From Mannheimia sp041807705 (GTDB lineage Bacteria; Pseudomonadota; Gammaproteobacteria; Enterobacterales; Pasteurellaceae), in assembly GCF_041807705.1 (NCBI RefSeq), contig NZ_JBGTYY010000049.1, forward strand, positions 1 through 6,781: DNA of 6,781 nt, read 5' to 3'. The position numbers and the translations under genes were made by a program. The notes under the pieces are model-generated. The model worked only from the letters and a program-made list of their open reading frames with translations, searched no databases and was not told the DNA's origin. Shown here piece after piece: positions 1 to 5,669 of this stretch. The first letter of the stretch is position 1. Each line of letters begins with the position of its first letter.

Positions 1-1
1 C

Positions 2-106
2 CATTTTGAGCTATATTTGAAAGAATGCGAATGGCGTTTTAATCACAGTGACTTAAAATCTCAAATATTCCTTTTAAAACAATTGGTTAAAGGGGGTTTA
101 GGTTAG
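2..106 (+). CDS. C-terminal end of an IS1595/IS1016-family transposase (partial, 5' end outside window)
   Basis: An open frame runs from the left edge to a TAG stop and encodes 34 residues, beginning HFELYLKECEWRFN and ending LLKQLVKGGLG. I recognise this from memory as the tail of the IS1595/IS1016-group DDE transposases, where the 'YLKECEWRFN' segment is the well-conserved part just after the catalytic core. The catalytic residues themselves lie outside the window, so activity cannot be judged. The stop codon overlaps the first bases of the putative terminal inverted repeat (105-123), the compact arrangement expected for this family. Nothing in the visible part is frameshifted. Family assignment is fairly secure for so short a fragment, and the exact IS name cannot be given. 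Confidence 0.7.
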   Translation, partial: HFELYLKECEWRFNHSDLKSQIFLLKQLVKGGLG

Positions 107-123
107 TTATCTAGGACAGCCCC
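105..123. mobile_element. Right terminal inverted repeat of an IS1595/IS1016-type element
   Basis: The 19 bases directly after the transposase stop read outward as AGTTATCTAGGACAGCCCC, that is GGGGCTGTCCTAGATAACT read inward. This matches my memory of IS1595-family ends, which begin GGGGCTGT. The left end is not in the window, so the pairing cannot be checked. IS1595-family elements usually make 8-base target duplications. If that holds here, AATAAATA (124-131) would be the duplicated target. Confidence 0.6.
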
Positions 124-135
124 AATAAATAATAT

Positions 136-170
136 AAGCCGTTAATGAAACCTTTCACTAACGGCTTTTT
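136..170 (+). terminator. Rho-independent terminator just outside the IS end
   Basis: AAGCCGTTA (136-144) pairs with TAACGGCTT (159-167), and the stem continues inward with TGAAA/TTTCA (146-150/153-157) after one A-C mismatch. The stem is followed by a run of five T (166-170). The run is on the plus strand, so it would stop rightward transcription, either read-through from the transposase or from whichever gene the IS landed behind. On the minus strand the trailing sequence is TATATTATT rather than a T-run, so termination of the leftward MFS gene would be weaker. Confidence 0.75.
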
Positions 171-186
171 CTTTGCAAAATGGGAA

Positions 187-247
187 CAAACACTTGCGTT
201 TGAACGTTGGCTTTGCCAACGACTCCGAAAGAGCGAGCGTAGCGAGT
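187..247. repeat. Small palindromes and direct repeats downstream of the MFS gene
   Basis: Within this non-coding stretch are a short inverted repeat CAAAC/GTTTG (187-191/198-202), a perfect 7-bp hairpin CGTTGGC-TTT-GCCAACG (205-221), and a direct repeat of GCGAG inside AGCGAGCGTAGCGAGT (232-247). Neither hairpin is followed by a T-run on either strand, so neither is a standard terminator. The composition suggests a dispersed intergenic repeat rather than coding sequence. I see no gene here. Confidence 0.4.
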
Positions 248-255
248 AATAAACC

Positions 256-264
256 ACCGCTTGT
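256..264 (-). repeat. DNA uptake signal core (ACAAGCGGT)
   Basis: An exact nine-base core of the A. pleuropneumoniae-type uptake signal lies on the minus strand, four bases past the MFS stop codon. It lacks the AT-rich tail found at the other copies and is followed instead by the GC-richer repeat at 232-247. Confidence 0.75.
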
Positions 265-267
265 TGC

Positions 268-1332
268 TTAAACAAAAAAAATCACAGGCACTAAATTCAT
301 TGTAATCACTGTTGTAATCGACAAAATCAGCCTTGATGAGCCGAAAATAAAGCCTCGATGTGTGCCGTTGTCAAACTTCACTAATAAATTTGCCATTGCG
401 GTTAGGGCAAAAACTTCCACCACCGTGAAAATCACGGTGTAAATATAGGCTGCGGTTAATGTGGCGAATTTTACCGCAATAAACCAAGGGGCAATAATTG
501 CCACCGCTAATAATGGCGAAACCCAAATCAGTTGCTGTTTGGTTAGGTTGATTTTACGGGAAAAAGTTGATTGCAAACTCACGGTTAAAATGCCGTTAAT
601 AAACAACGCAATCGGCGAATGTTCCGGAGCATTCAGCACTTTATCAAACAGATAGGGGAAAATAATAAAGTATGAAGACGCCACACTAAGGGGTACAAAT
701 AACATTAAGTGAGCAAATAAAAACTCTTTGGTAATGATTTCTTTGATTTGCGAGAAACGAAATTTCACGCCGCCGCTAATGCCTTCCACCGCAGAAAATG
801 GTTTAACCATAAACACAAATAATACCGCCTCTAAAATAAAGCAGATCCAAATCAGCGTTTCAATCATCTCAAACTTAATGAACGGAATAATGATAAGCGG
901 TGCTAACATTGAAGACATACTGGTTACTTTGAGATACTTCCCTTGTAAGCGAGTTTTTGAAGCATATTCATTGCCTGCAAGGGCAAGCAAACAAGCTCTT
1001 GCATTTGTGCCGAACAAGCAACTACCTAAGCCGAAACAAGTTGTCGCCATCAGCAAAATAATATAGTTATCTGCCGCTAAAAATAGCATATAGGCGACCA
1101 CATCTAAGAAACAGCCGAGTAACATCATTTTGGCTAAACCGTAGCGATCTCCCCAAATGCCTGCCAAAATAGCTAAGGCTTGGTTGCAAAACAGCAATAA
1201 TGAGAGCGAGAAAGCGATTTGTGCGTTATCTAATCCTTTTCCTTTTAAGTAAAAGAAAAACACGCTTTGCATTGAAAAAAATGCGGTGGTGGAGATAAAT
1301 CGGCGAAGAAGTAAAAGTTTTTCTAAAGACAT
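268..1332 (-). CDS. MFS transporter, substrate unknown, probably missing the last membrane helix
   Basis: The 354-residue protein is almost entirely hydrophobic and reads as a major facilitator superfamily carrier of the inner membrane. The family signature in the loop between helices 2 and 3 is visible as GIWGDRYG (residues 58-65). About eleven membrane segments can be drawn: near 11-30, 39-58, 67-87, 88-113, 137-152, 156-176, 204-228, 239-256, 268-288, 292-318 and 326-354. The polar loop at about 177-203 separates the two halves. A typical MFS protein of this layout has twelve helices and about 390 residues, so the twelfth appears absent. The start codon ATG at 1330-1332 has no clear Shine-Dalgarno sequence. 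It is preferred because the next Met (residue 21) would cut into helix 1. The gene is divergent from mnmE. It could be a drug, sugar or metabolite exporter, and I cannot choose between them. Confidence 0.8.
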   Translation of the reverse strand: MSLEKLLLLRRFISTTAFFSMQSVFFFYLKGKGLDNAQIAFSLSLLLFCNQALAILAGIWGDRYGLAKMMLLGCFLDVVAYMLFLAADNYIILLMATTCFGLGSCLFGTNARACLLALAGNEYASKTRLQGKYLKVTSMSSMLAPLIIIPFIKFEMIETLIWICFILEAVLFVFMVKPFSAVEGISGGVKFRFSQIKEIITKEFLFAHLMLFVPLSVASSYFIIFPYLFDKVLNAPEHSPIALFINGILTVSLQSTFSRKINLTKQQLIWVSPLLAVAIIAPWFIAVKFATLTAAYIYTVIFTVVEVFALTAMANLLVKFDNGTHRGFIFGSSRLILSITTVITMNLVPVIFFV

Positions 1333-1366
1333 TAAATCGAGTGAAATTGTTTAAATAAAGAACGAC

Positions 1367-1395
1367 ATTCTACTCTTTCGGCTGGATACGAGCAA
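1367..1395 (-). promoter_or_regulatory. Candidate sigma-70 promoter for the MFS gene
   Basis: On the minus strand TTGCTC (1390-1395) and TAGAAT (1367-1372) are spaced by 17 bases, 34 bases upstream of the MFS start codon. The -10 matches 5 of 6 consensus bases and the -35 matches 3 of 6. It sits back-to-back with the mnmE promoter candidate, so one roughly 70-base region would drive both genes. Confidence 0.4.
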
Positions 1396-1406
1396 TCGGC
1401 TTTTGT

Positions 1407-1435
1407 TTTACCTTTGGGCTGGGTTTCGGTATTAT
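1407..1435 (+). promoter_or_regulatory. Candidate sigma-70 promoter for mnmE
   Basis: TTTACC (1407-1412) and TATTAT (1430-1435) are separated by 17 bases. The matches are 4 of 6 and 5 of 6 to the consensus. Transcription would begin near 1442, only a few bases before the palindromic repeat at 1445-1516, so the repeat would make up nearly the whole mnmE leader RNA. Confidence 0.45.
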
Positions 1436-1444
1436 AGAGCGATA

Positions 1445-1516
1445 TGTAGGGGCTGGTCCTGTGCCTGCCCAAATATCCCTAATAAATTACGGGCGAGCAC
1501 AGGACTCGCCCCTACA
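1445..1516. repeat. 72-base palindromic intergenic repeat (MITE-like) in the mnmE leader
   Basis: The left arm (1445-1470, starting TGTAGGGGC) and right arm (1491-1516, ending GCCCCTACA) are 26 bases each and match at 22 of 26 positions as inverted repeats. The spacer is 20 bases of AT-rich sequence. The first nine bases, the central GTCCTGTGC and the last four (GCCC) of each arm are perfectly complementary, and all four mismatches occur in two adjacent pairs. I recall similar 'TGTAGGGG...CCCCTACA' elements as dispersed intergenic repeats in bacteria including Pasteurellaceae. A whole-genome count would be needed to confirm this. As RNA it would form a long stable hairpin ending right before ATG 1517. 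Translation of the right arm in the mnmE frame is open, but it does not resemble any MnmE N-terminus. Confidence 0.75.
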
Positions 1517-1528
1517 ATGAACAAAAAA

Positions 1529-2887
1529 ATGAAAGATACTATTGTTGCCCAAGCCACCCCGATTGGTCGTGGCGGTGTTGGGATTTTGCGAGTTTCCGGC
1601 CCATTAGCAGAAAATGTGGCTGAAGCGGTGCTAGGTAAAAAATTATCGCCCCGTGTAGCAAATTATTTGCCCTTTAAAGATGAAGACGGTACGGTGTTAG
1701 ATCAAGGCATCGCCCTGTTCTTCAAAGCCCCAAATTCCTTTACCGGCGAAGATGTGCTTGAATTGCAAGGACACGGCGGTCAAATTATTTTAGACCTATT
1801 GTTAAAACGCATTTTGCAAGTCAAAGGGCTACGCATTGCCCGCGCAGGCGAATTTTCCGAACAAGCATTTTTAAACGATAAGCTCGATCTTGCCCAAGCT
1901 GAAGCGATTGCGGATTTAATCGACGCCACCAGCGAGCAAGCCGCTCGTTCCGCCTTGAAATCACTACAAGGGGAATTTTCTAACAAAATCAATGAATTAG
2001 TAGATAATGTGATTTACTTGCGAACCTATGTGGAAGCAGCTATCGATTTCCCCGATGAAGAAATCGACTTTTTAGCCGATGGTAAAATTGAAGCGAAATT
2101 AAATGAAATTATCTCCCAATTAGACGGCGTTCGCCGTGAGGCAAAGCAAGGCTCTATTTTGCGTGAGGGGATGAAAGTGGTGATTGCTGGCCGCCCAAAT
2201 GCAGGGAAATCAAGCCTACTAAACGCATTAGCGGGGCGAGAAGCGGCAATCGTTACCAACATTGCAGGTACAACTCGTGATGTTCTGCGTGAGCATATTC
2301 ACATTGATGGAATGCCGCTGCATATTATCGACACCGCAGGTTTGCGTGATGCGAGTGATGAAGTCGAACGTATTGGTATTGCTCGAGCGTGGGACGAAAT
2401 CGCTCAAGCCGATCACGTTTTATTGATGATTGACAGCACCGAGCAGCAAGCCGATCAGTTCCGCAGTGAATGGGCAGATTTCCTAGCCAAATTGCCAGCC
2501 AATATGCCTGTTACCGTTATTCGCAACAAAGTAGATTTATCTGGCGAGGCTGAAGGCTTGATTCAAGTGGACGATTTCACGGTGATTCGCCTCTCCGCTC
2601 AAACCAAAGTAGGCGTAGATTTACTGCGTGAGCATTTGAAAAAATCAATGGGCTACCAAAGCTCAACAGAGGGTGGATTCTTAGCTCGCCGCCGTCATTT
2701 ACAAGCACTTGAAACTGCTGCCGAGCATTTAGAGCGTGGGCATATCCAGCTTACTCAATTCTTAGCGGGCGAACTCTTAGCGGAAGAATTGCGATTAGTG
2801 CAAAATGCGTTAAGTGAAATCACAGGGCAATTTACCTCTGATGATCTTCTCGGCAATATCTTCAGCTCGTTTTGTATCGGTAAATAA
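1529..2887 (+). CDS. mnmE: tRNA uridine-5-carboxymethylaminomethyl(34) synthesis GTPase MnmE (TrmE)
   Basis: MnmE is a cytoplasmic GTPase that, with MnmG, installs the (carboxymethyl)aminomethyl group at C5 of wobble uridine-34 in several tRNAs. It uses a folate one-carbon unit and GTP hydrolysis driven by K+-dependent dimerisation. With this start the product is 452 residues, the usual length for the family. The N-terminal folate-binding domain covers about 1-118 (MKDTIVAQAT, then RAGEFSEQAF). The helical domain is split around the G domain (about 215-375). The G motifs are GRPNAGKS (221-228), GTTRD (247-251), DTAG (268-271) and NKVD (333-336). Glu280 in DEVERIG corresponds to the catalytic Glu282 of E. 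coli. The C-terminal FCIGK motif carries the essential Cys449. An in-frame ATG at 1517 would add four residues. The start at 1529 is preferred by homology, but neither has a Shine-Dalgarno sequence, because the palindromic repeat occupies that space. Confidence 0.97.
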   Translation: MKDTIVAQATPIGRGGVGILRVSGPLAENVAEAVLGKKLSPRVANYLPFKDEDGTVLDQGIALFFKAPNSFTGEDVLELQGHGGQIILDLLLKRILQVKGLRIARAGEFSEQAFLNDKLDLAQAEAIADLIDATSEQAARSALKSLQGEFSNKINELVDNVIYLRTYVEAAIDFPDEEIDFLADGKIEAKLNEIISQLDGVRREAKQGSILREGMKVVIAGRPNAGKSSLLNALAGREAAIVTNIAGTTRDVLREHIHIDGMPLHIIDTAGLRDASDEVERIGIARAWDEIAQADHVLLMIDSTEQQADQFRSEWADFLAKLPANMPVTVIRNKVDLSGEAEGLIQVDDFTVIRLSAQTKVGVDLLREHLKKSMGYQSSTEGGFLARRRHLQALETAAEHLERGHIQLTQFLAGELLAEELRLVQNALSEITGQFTSDDLLGNIFSSFCIGK

Positions 2888-2889
2888 TC

Positions 2890-2911
2890 ATCACAAGCGG
2901 TGATATTTTTT
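2890..2911 (+). terminator. Candidate mnmE terminator overlapping an uptake signal
   Basis: ATCAC (2890-2894) and GTGAT (2900-2904) form a 5-bp stem around the loop AAGCG, followed by A and six T (2906-2911), directly behind the mnmE stop codon. The stem is short, so termination may be leaky. A second small hairpin CTGCA-TTT-TGCAG (2912-2924) follows. The core ACAAGCGGT (2893-2901) lies inside the first hairpin. Confidence 0.4.
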
Positions 2912-2968
2912 CTGCATTTTGCAGATTTGATTGTATTCGCAAAATTTCATCAAAATATGACCGCTTGT
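2893..2968. repeat. Inverted pair of full uptake signals forming a 17-bp inverted repeat
   Basis: Two exact uptake cores face each other: ACAAGCGGT on the plus strand (2893-2901) and on the minus strand (2960-2968). Their AT-rich tails run toward each other. Bases 2893-2909 are complementary to 2952-2968 at 16 of 17 positions, leaving a 42-base loop that itself contains the CTGCA/TGCAG hairpin. The structure fills most of the 106-base gap between mnmE and mdtD. It may act as a terminator or attenuator between these co-directional genes, as well as in DNA uptake. Confidence 0.75.
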
Positions 2969-2993
2969 TTTAAATCATCATAAAAGGTAGCTT

Positions 2994-4406
2994 ATGGCTA
3001 TAGCAACCGAAAATGTTTCCTATAAAGGCTTAGCGTGGATTGCCGCCTCAGCTTTCTTTATGCAAACCTTAGACAGCACCATTTTAAACACCGCTTTACC
3101 TGCTATTTCTGCGGATATGCACGAATCGCCACTTGAAATGCAAATGGCAGTAATTAGTTATGCTTTAACCATTGCTGCACTCATTCCATTAAGTGGTTGG
3201 TTGGCGGATAAATTCGGCATGCTGAAAATCTTTCGCTTGGCTGTGGTTTTGTTTGTGTTAGGTTCGATCTGCTGTGCAATGTCGCAAACCTTAGAAATAT
3301 TAGTGCTTACTCGTATATTTCAAGGTATTGGTGGTGCGTTGATGATGCCCGTTGCACGCCTTACGATTATTCGGATAGTGCCAAAATCAGAATTAGTCGC
3401 AACGTGGAACACTATGGCAATGGCGGGCTTAATCGGGCCTATACTTGGGCCTATTGTAGGCGGCTGGCTGGCTACTTTTGCAAGTTGGCATTGGATTTTT
3501 TTGATTAATATCCCAATGGGCATATTAGGGATTTACATTTCAGGCAAATATATGCCTAATCTCACGCAAGAAACCGAAAAATTCGACTTTATCGGTTTTC
3601 TATTATTTGCTTTCGGCTTAGTTAGCTTTACCTTTGGCTTGGAATTAATCGGCGAAGACTTAAATAACAGCTTCCGAGCGTTACTCATCATTGCTATTGG
3701 CTTATTACTAATGGCAATTTACATCTTTTACGCTAAACGAGCGATTAATCCTATTTTGTCGTTAAGTCTATTTAAAACTCGCACCTTCTCCATTGGAATG
3801 ATCGCAAATCTGATTAACCGTTTATGCAATTCTGGCGTGCCATTTTTAGTGCCATTAATGTTACAAGTTAGCTTTGGTTATCGTGCTGATTTAGCAGGCT
3901 TGTTGCTCGCCCCTATTGCGGTGGGAGCTATTTTAGCGAAATCCGTTGTTGGCAAAATATTAATGCGACTAGGCTATAAATACACGCTTATTTCAGGAGC
4001 TATTGCGATGAGTGTGATTATTTTCACACTAGGCTTTATGGATAAACAAACCCCTATTTGGCTTCTTGTGCTTATTCTATTTATCAATGGTATGTGTAAT
4101 TCAATTATTTTTACTAGCATTAATACGCTAACCATTGCGGATTTAAAGGATAAAGAAGCTAGTGCTGGCTCAACTTTTTTAAGTGCCGTACAACAAGTGG
4201 GAATTGGTTTTGGCATTGCGGTTGCTTCTGTCATTTTAGCCTTATACCGAAAAAATTATGGCGAACAAGGCGAGCAATTACAGCAAGCATTTAGCTCTAC
4301 GTTTTTCACAGTGAGTATTTTTGGGCTATTGTTAGCTCTCTTCTTACTCTTTTTAAATAAAACAGATGGCGATAATCTCCGTAGTCAGAAAAATAGGGGG
4401 AAATAA
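2994..4406 (+). CDS. mdtD: MdtD-like multidrug efflux MFS transporter (DHA2 family)
   Basis: This 470-residue inner-membrane protein resembles E. coli MdtD (471 residues) along its whole length, as far as I can compare from memory. It belongs to the 14-helix DHA2 group of proton-driven drug exporters. Visible motifs are FMQTLDSTILNTALP (22-36) in helix 1 (motif D1, with the membrane acid Asp27), GWLADKFG (68-75, motif A), LTRIFQGIGGALMMP (105-119, motif B), GPILGPIVGGWL (148-159, motif C, antiporter hallmark) and SWHWIFLINIP (164-174). The basic, hydrophilic C-terminus NKTDGDNLRSQKNRGK is cytoplasmic. The start has a good ribosome binding site, AAAGG (2983-2987), six bases before ATG. In E. 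coli mdtD sits with mdtABC and baeSR. None of these is here, so the real substrate is uncertain. The stop codon directly abuts the tilS start, suggesting one operon. Confidence 0.8.
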   Translation: MAIATENVSYKGLAWIAASAFFMQTLDSTILNTALPAISADMHESPLEMQMAVISYALTIAALIPLSGWLADKFGMLKIFRLAVVLFVLGSICCAMSQTLEILVLTRIFQGIGGALMMPVARLTIIRIVPKSELVATWNTMAMAGLIGPILGPIVGGWLATFASWHWIFLINIPMGILGIYISGKYMPNLTQETEKFDFIGFLLFAFGLVSFTFGLELIGEDLNNSFRALLIIAIGLLLMAIYIFYAKRAINPILSLSLFKTRTFSIGMIANLINRLCNSGVPFLVPLMLQVSFGYRADLAGLLLAPIAVGAILAKSVVGKILMRLGYKYTLISGAIAMSVIIFTLGFMDKQTPIWLLVLILFINGMCNSIIFTSINTLTIADLKDKEASAGSTFLSAVQQVGIGFGIAVASVILALYRKNYGEQGEQLQQAFSSTFFTVSIFGLLLALFLLFLNKTDGDNLRSQKNRGK

Positions 4407-5669
4407 ATGCCTCTCCTTCAACGTTTTCAACAACAATGCGAACAATGGCTACCCAACACACAAGATTTTTTGGTTGGGTTAAGCGGTGGTATAGATTCCG
4501 TCACTTTACTCCACCTTTTTTCTCGTACAGGTTTCAACATTCGGGCAATTTATATCCATCACGGACTCAGCCCGAATGCCGATAGCTGGGCGACATTCTG
4601 TGAGCAATATTGCAAGCGGTTAAATATTCCGTTTATTTTGCAAAAAGTAACCGTTGATACAAACAACGGCGTGGAAAGCGGAGCGAGAGACGCTCGCTAT
4701 CAAGCGATTCAACAACATTTAAAGCCCAATGAAGTTTTGGCTACAGCCCATCATTTAGATGACCAAGCGGAAACCTTTTTTCTCGCCTTAAAACGTGGGA
4801 GCGGTATTAAAGGACTATCCGCAATGCAAGCGGTTACTTTCTTGCAAGATTTTACCGTTTTTCGACCGCTATTACCCTTTAGCAAAGCGGAAATCTTGGC
4901 TTACGCCACCCAACATCAGCTTGAGTGGATTGAAGATGAGAGCAATGCAGATAACCGCTACGATCGCAATTTCCTCCGCAATGAAGTCTTACCTTTATTA
5001 AACCAACGTTGGCAACAATTCAGCCAGATGGTTGCTCGTTCTGCTCAACATTGTACAGAGCAACAAGAACTTATCAGAGAACTGCTCAATGATGAATTAA
5101 CCCAAAGAATAGGCGAAAAAAAACAACTTTCTATTGTTCAGTTTCAGGATTTTTCATTACTCAAACAGCAACAATTAATCCGATTATGGTTGGAAAAATA
5201 CGGTGTGATGATGCCGAGCCAAGCTCAATTACAAGCGGTAATTTTTGAGTTAATTTTTGCAAATACGGATAAGAATCCTCAAGTTAAAATCGGGGAAAAG
5301 GTGATTAGGCGCTATCAACAAGCTCTCTATATCACTGATGAGCTCCCTGAAATTCCTGCATTTGAAATAAAATTAGGATCTCAAACAAAGCTAGATCTTC
5401 CTTATCAACTCGGAAAAATTACTCGTAATCAGCAAGAGATCATTTGCAAAAAAAATGACAAAATAGACCGCTTGTTATTACCCGAAGCGTTAGCTTACGA
5501 GGAGGTTTCACTTACAATCGGACAACAAGGTAAAGTGAAATGCTATGGAAAACCGCATCAGGAAGAGATGAAAAAAATCTGGCAACAACACAATGTGCCA
5601 GTGTGGGAAAGAAGCCACACATTGCTCGTTTTTTGGCAAGATGAATTTGTGGCTTGTATCAAAAATTAG
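4407..5669 (+). CDS. tilS: tRNA(Ile)-lysidine synthetase TilS
   Basis: TilS attaches lysine to C34 of tRNA-Ile(CAU) using ATP, which switches the anticodon from reading AUG to AUA and its charging from Met to Ile. The gene is normally essential. The 420-residue product is close to the length of the enterobacterial enzyme (about 430). The N-terminal PP-loop ATPase covers about 20-200, with SGGIDS (26-31), HHLDDQAET (115-123) and the conserved DESN...DRNFLRNEVLP block (177-196). The tRNA-binding middle domain lies at about 220-310. The C-terminal domain (about 350-418) has EEMKKIWQQHNVPVWER (386-402), typical of the long form. ATG follows the mdtD stop with no gap, and its ribosome site AGGGGG (4395-4400) lies inside the mdtD coding sequence, so translational coupling is likely. 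No promoter is evident in front of it. Its end overlaps convergent xerD by four bases. Confidence 0.96.
   Translation: MPLLQRFQQQCEQWLPNTQDFLVGLSGGIDSVTLLHLFSRTGFNIRAIYIHHGLSPNADSWATFCEQYCKRLNIPFILQKVTVDTNNGVESGARDARYQAIQQHLKPNEVLATAHHLDDQAETFFLALKRGSGIKGLSAMQAVTFLQDFTVFRPLLPFSKAEILAYATQHQLEWIEDESNADNRYDRNFLRNEVLPLLNQRWQQFSQMVARSAQHCTEQQELIRELLNDELTQRIGEKKQLSIVQFQDFSLLKQQQLIRLWLEKYGVMMPSQAQLQAVIFELIFANTDKNPQVKIGEKVIRRYQQALYITDELPEIPAFEIKLGSQTKLDLPYQLGKITRNQQEIICKKNDKIDRLLLPEALAYEEVSLTIGQQGKVKCYGKPHQEEMKKIWQQHNVPVWERSHTLLVFWQDEFVACIKN
5231..5239 (+). repeat. DNA uptake signal inside tilS
   Basis: An exact ACAAGCGGT core is followed by AATTTTTGAG and then AATTTTTGCAAA (5253-5264), the full core-plus-two-AT-tracts form. 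It falls in the tRNA-binding region of TilS and is translated as part of QAVIFELIFAN. Confidence 0.8.
5466..5475 (-). repeat. DNA uptake signal inside tilS, ten-base core
   Basis: On the minus strand ACAAGCGGTC is followed by TATTTTGTC and then a T-run ending in TTTGCAAA (down to about 5443). It is therefore a complete uptake signal. It is placed in the variable linker before the C-terminal TilS domain, where coding constraint is low. Confidence 0.8.

Noticed and set aside
461..1066. Plus-strand reading frames opposite the MFS gene
   Set aside because: They are antisense shadows of the transporter, with no ribosome sites, and amino-acid content typical of reverse-frame reading of membrane helices.
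1445..1516. Palindrome read as a transcription terminator
   Set aside because: It has no T-run on either strand and lies in the leader of mnmE and beyond the promoter of the divergent gene, so no upstream transcript needs ending there.
1403..1528. An N-terminal extension of MnmE starting at TTG 1403 (42 extra residues)
   Set aside because: The extra sequence is a translation of the promoter region and palindrome, has no resemblance to MnmE, and starting at 1529 gives the normal 452 residues.
1780..2416. Minus-strand frames within mnmE
   Set aside because: They are serine/isoleucine-rich shadow frames opposite conserved MnmE motifs, with no evidence of independent coding.
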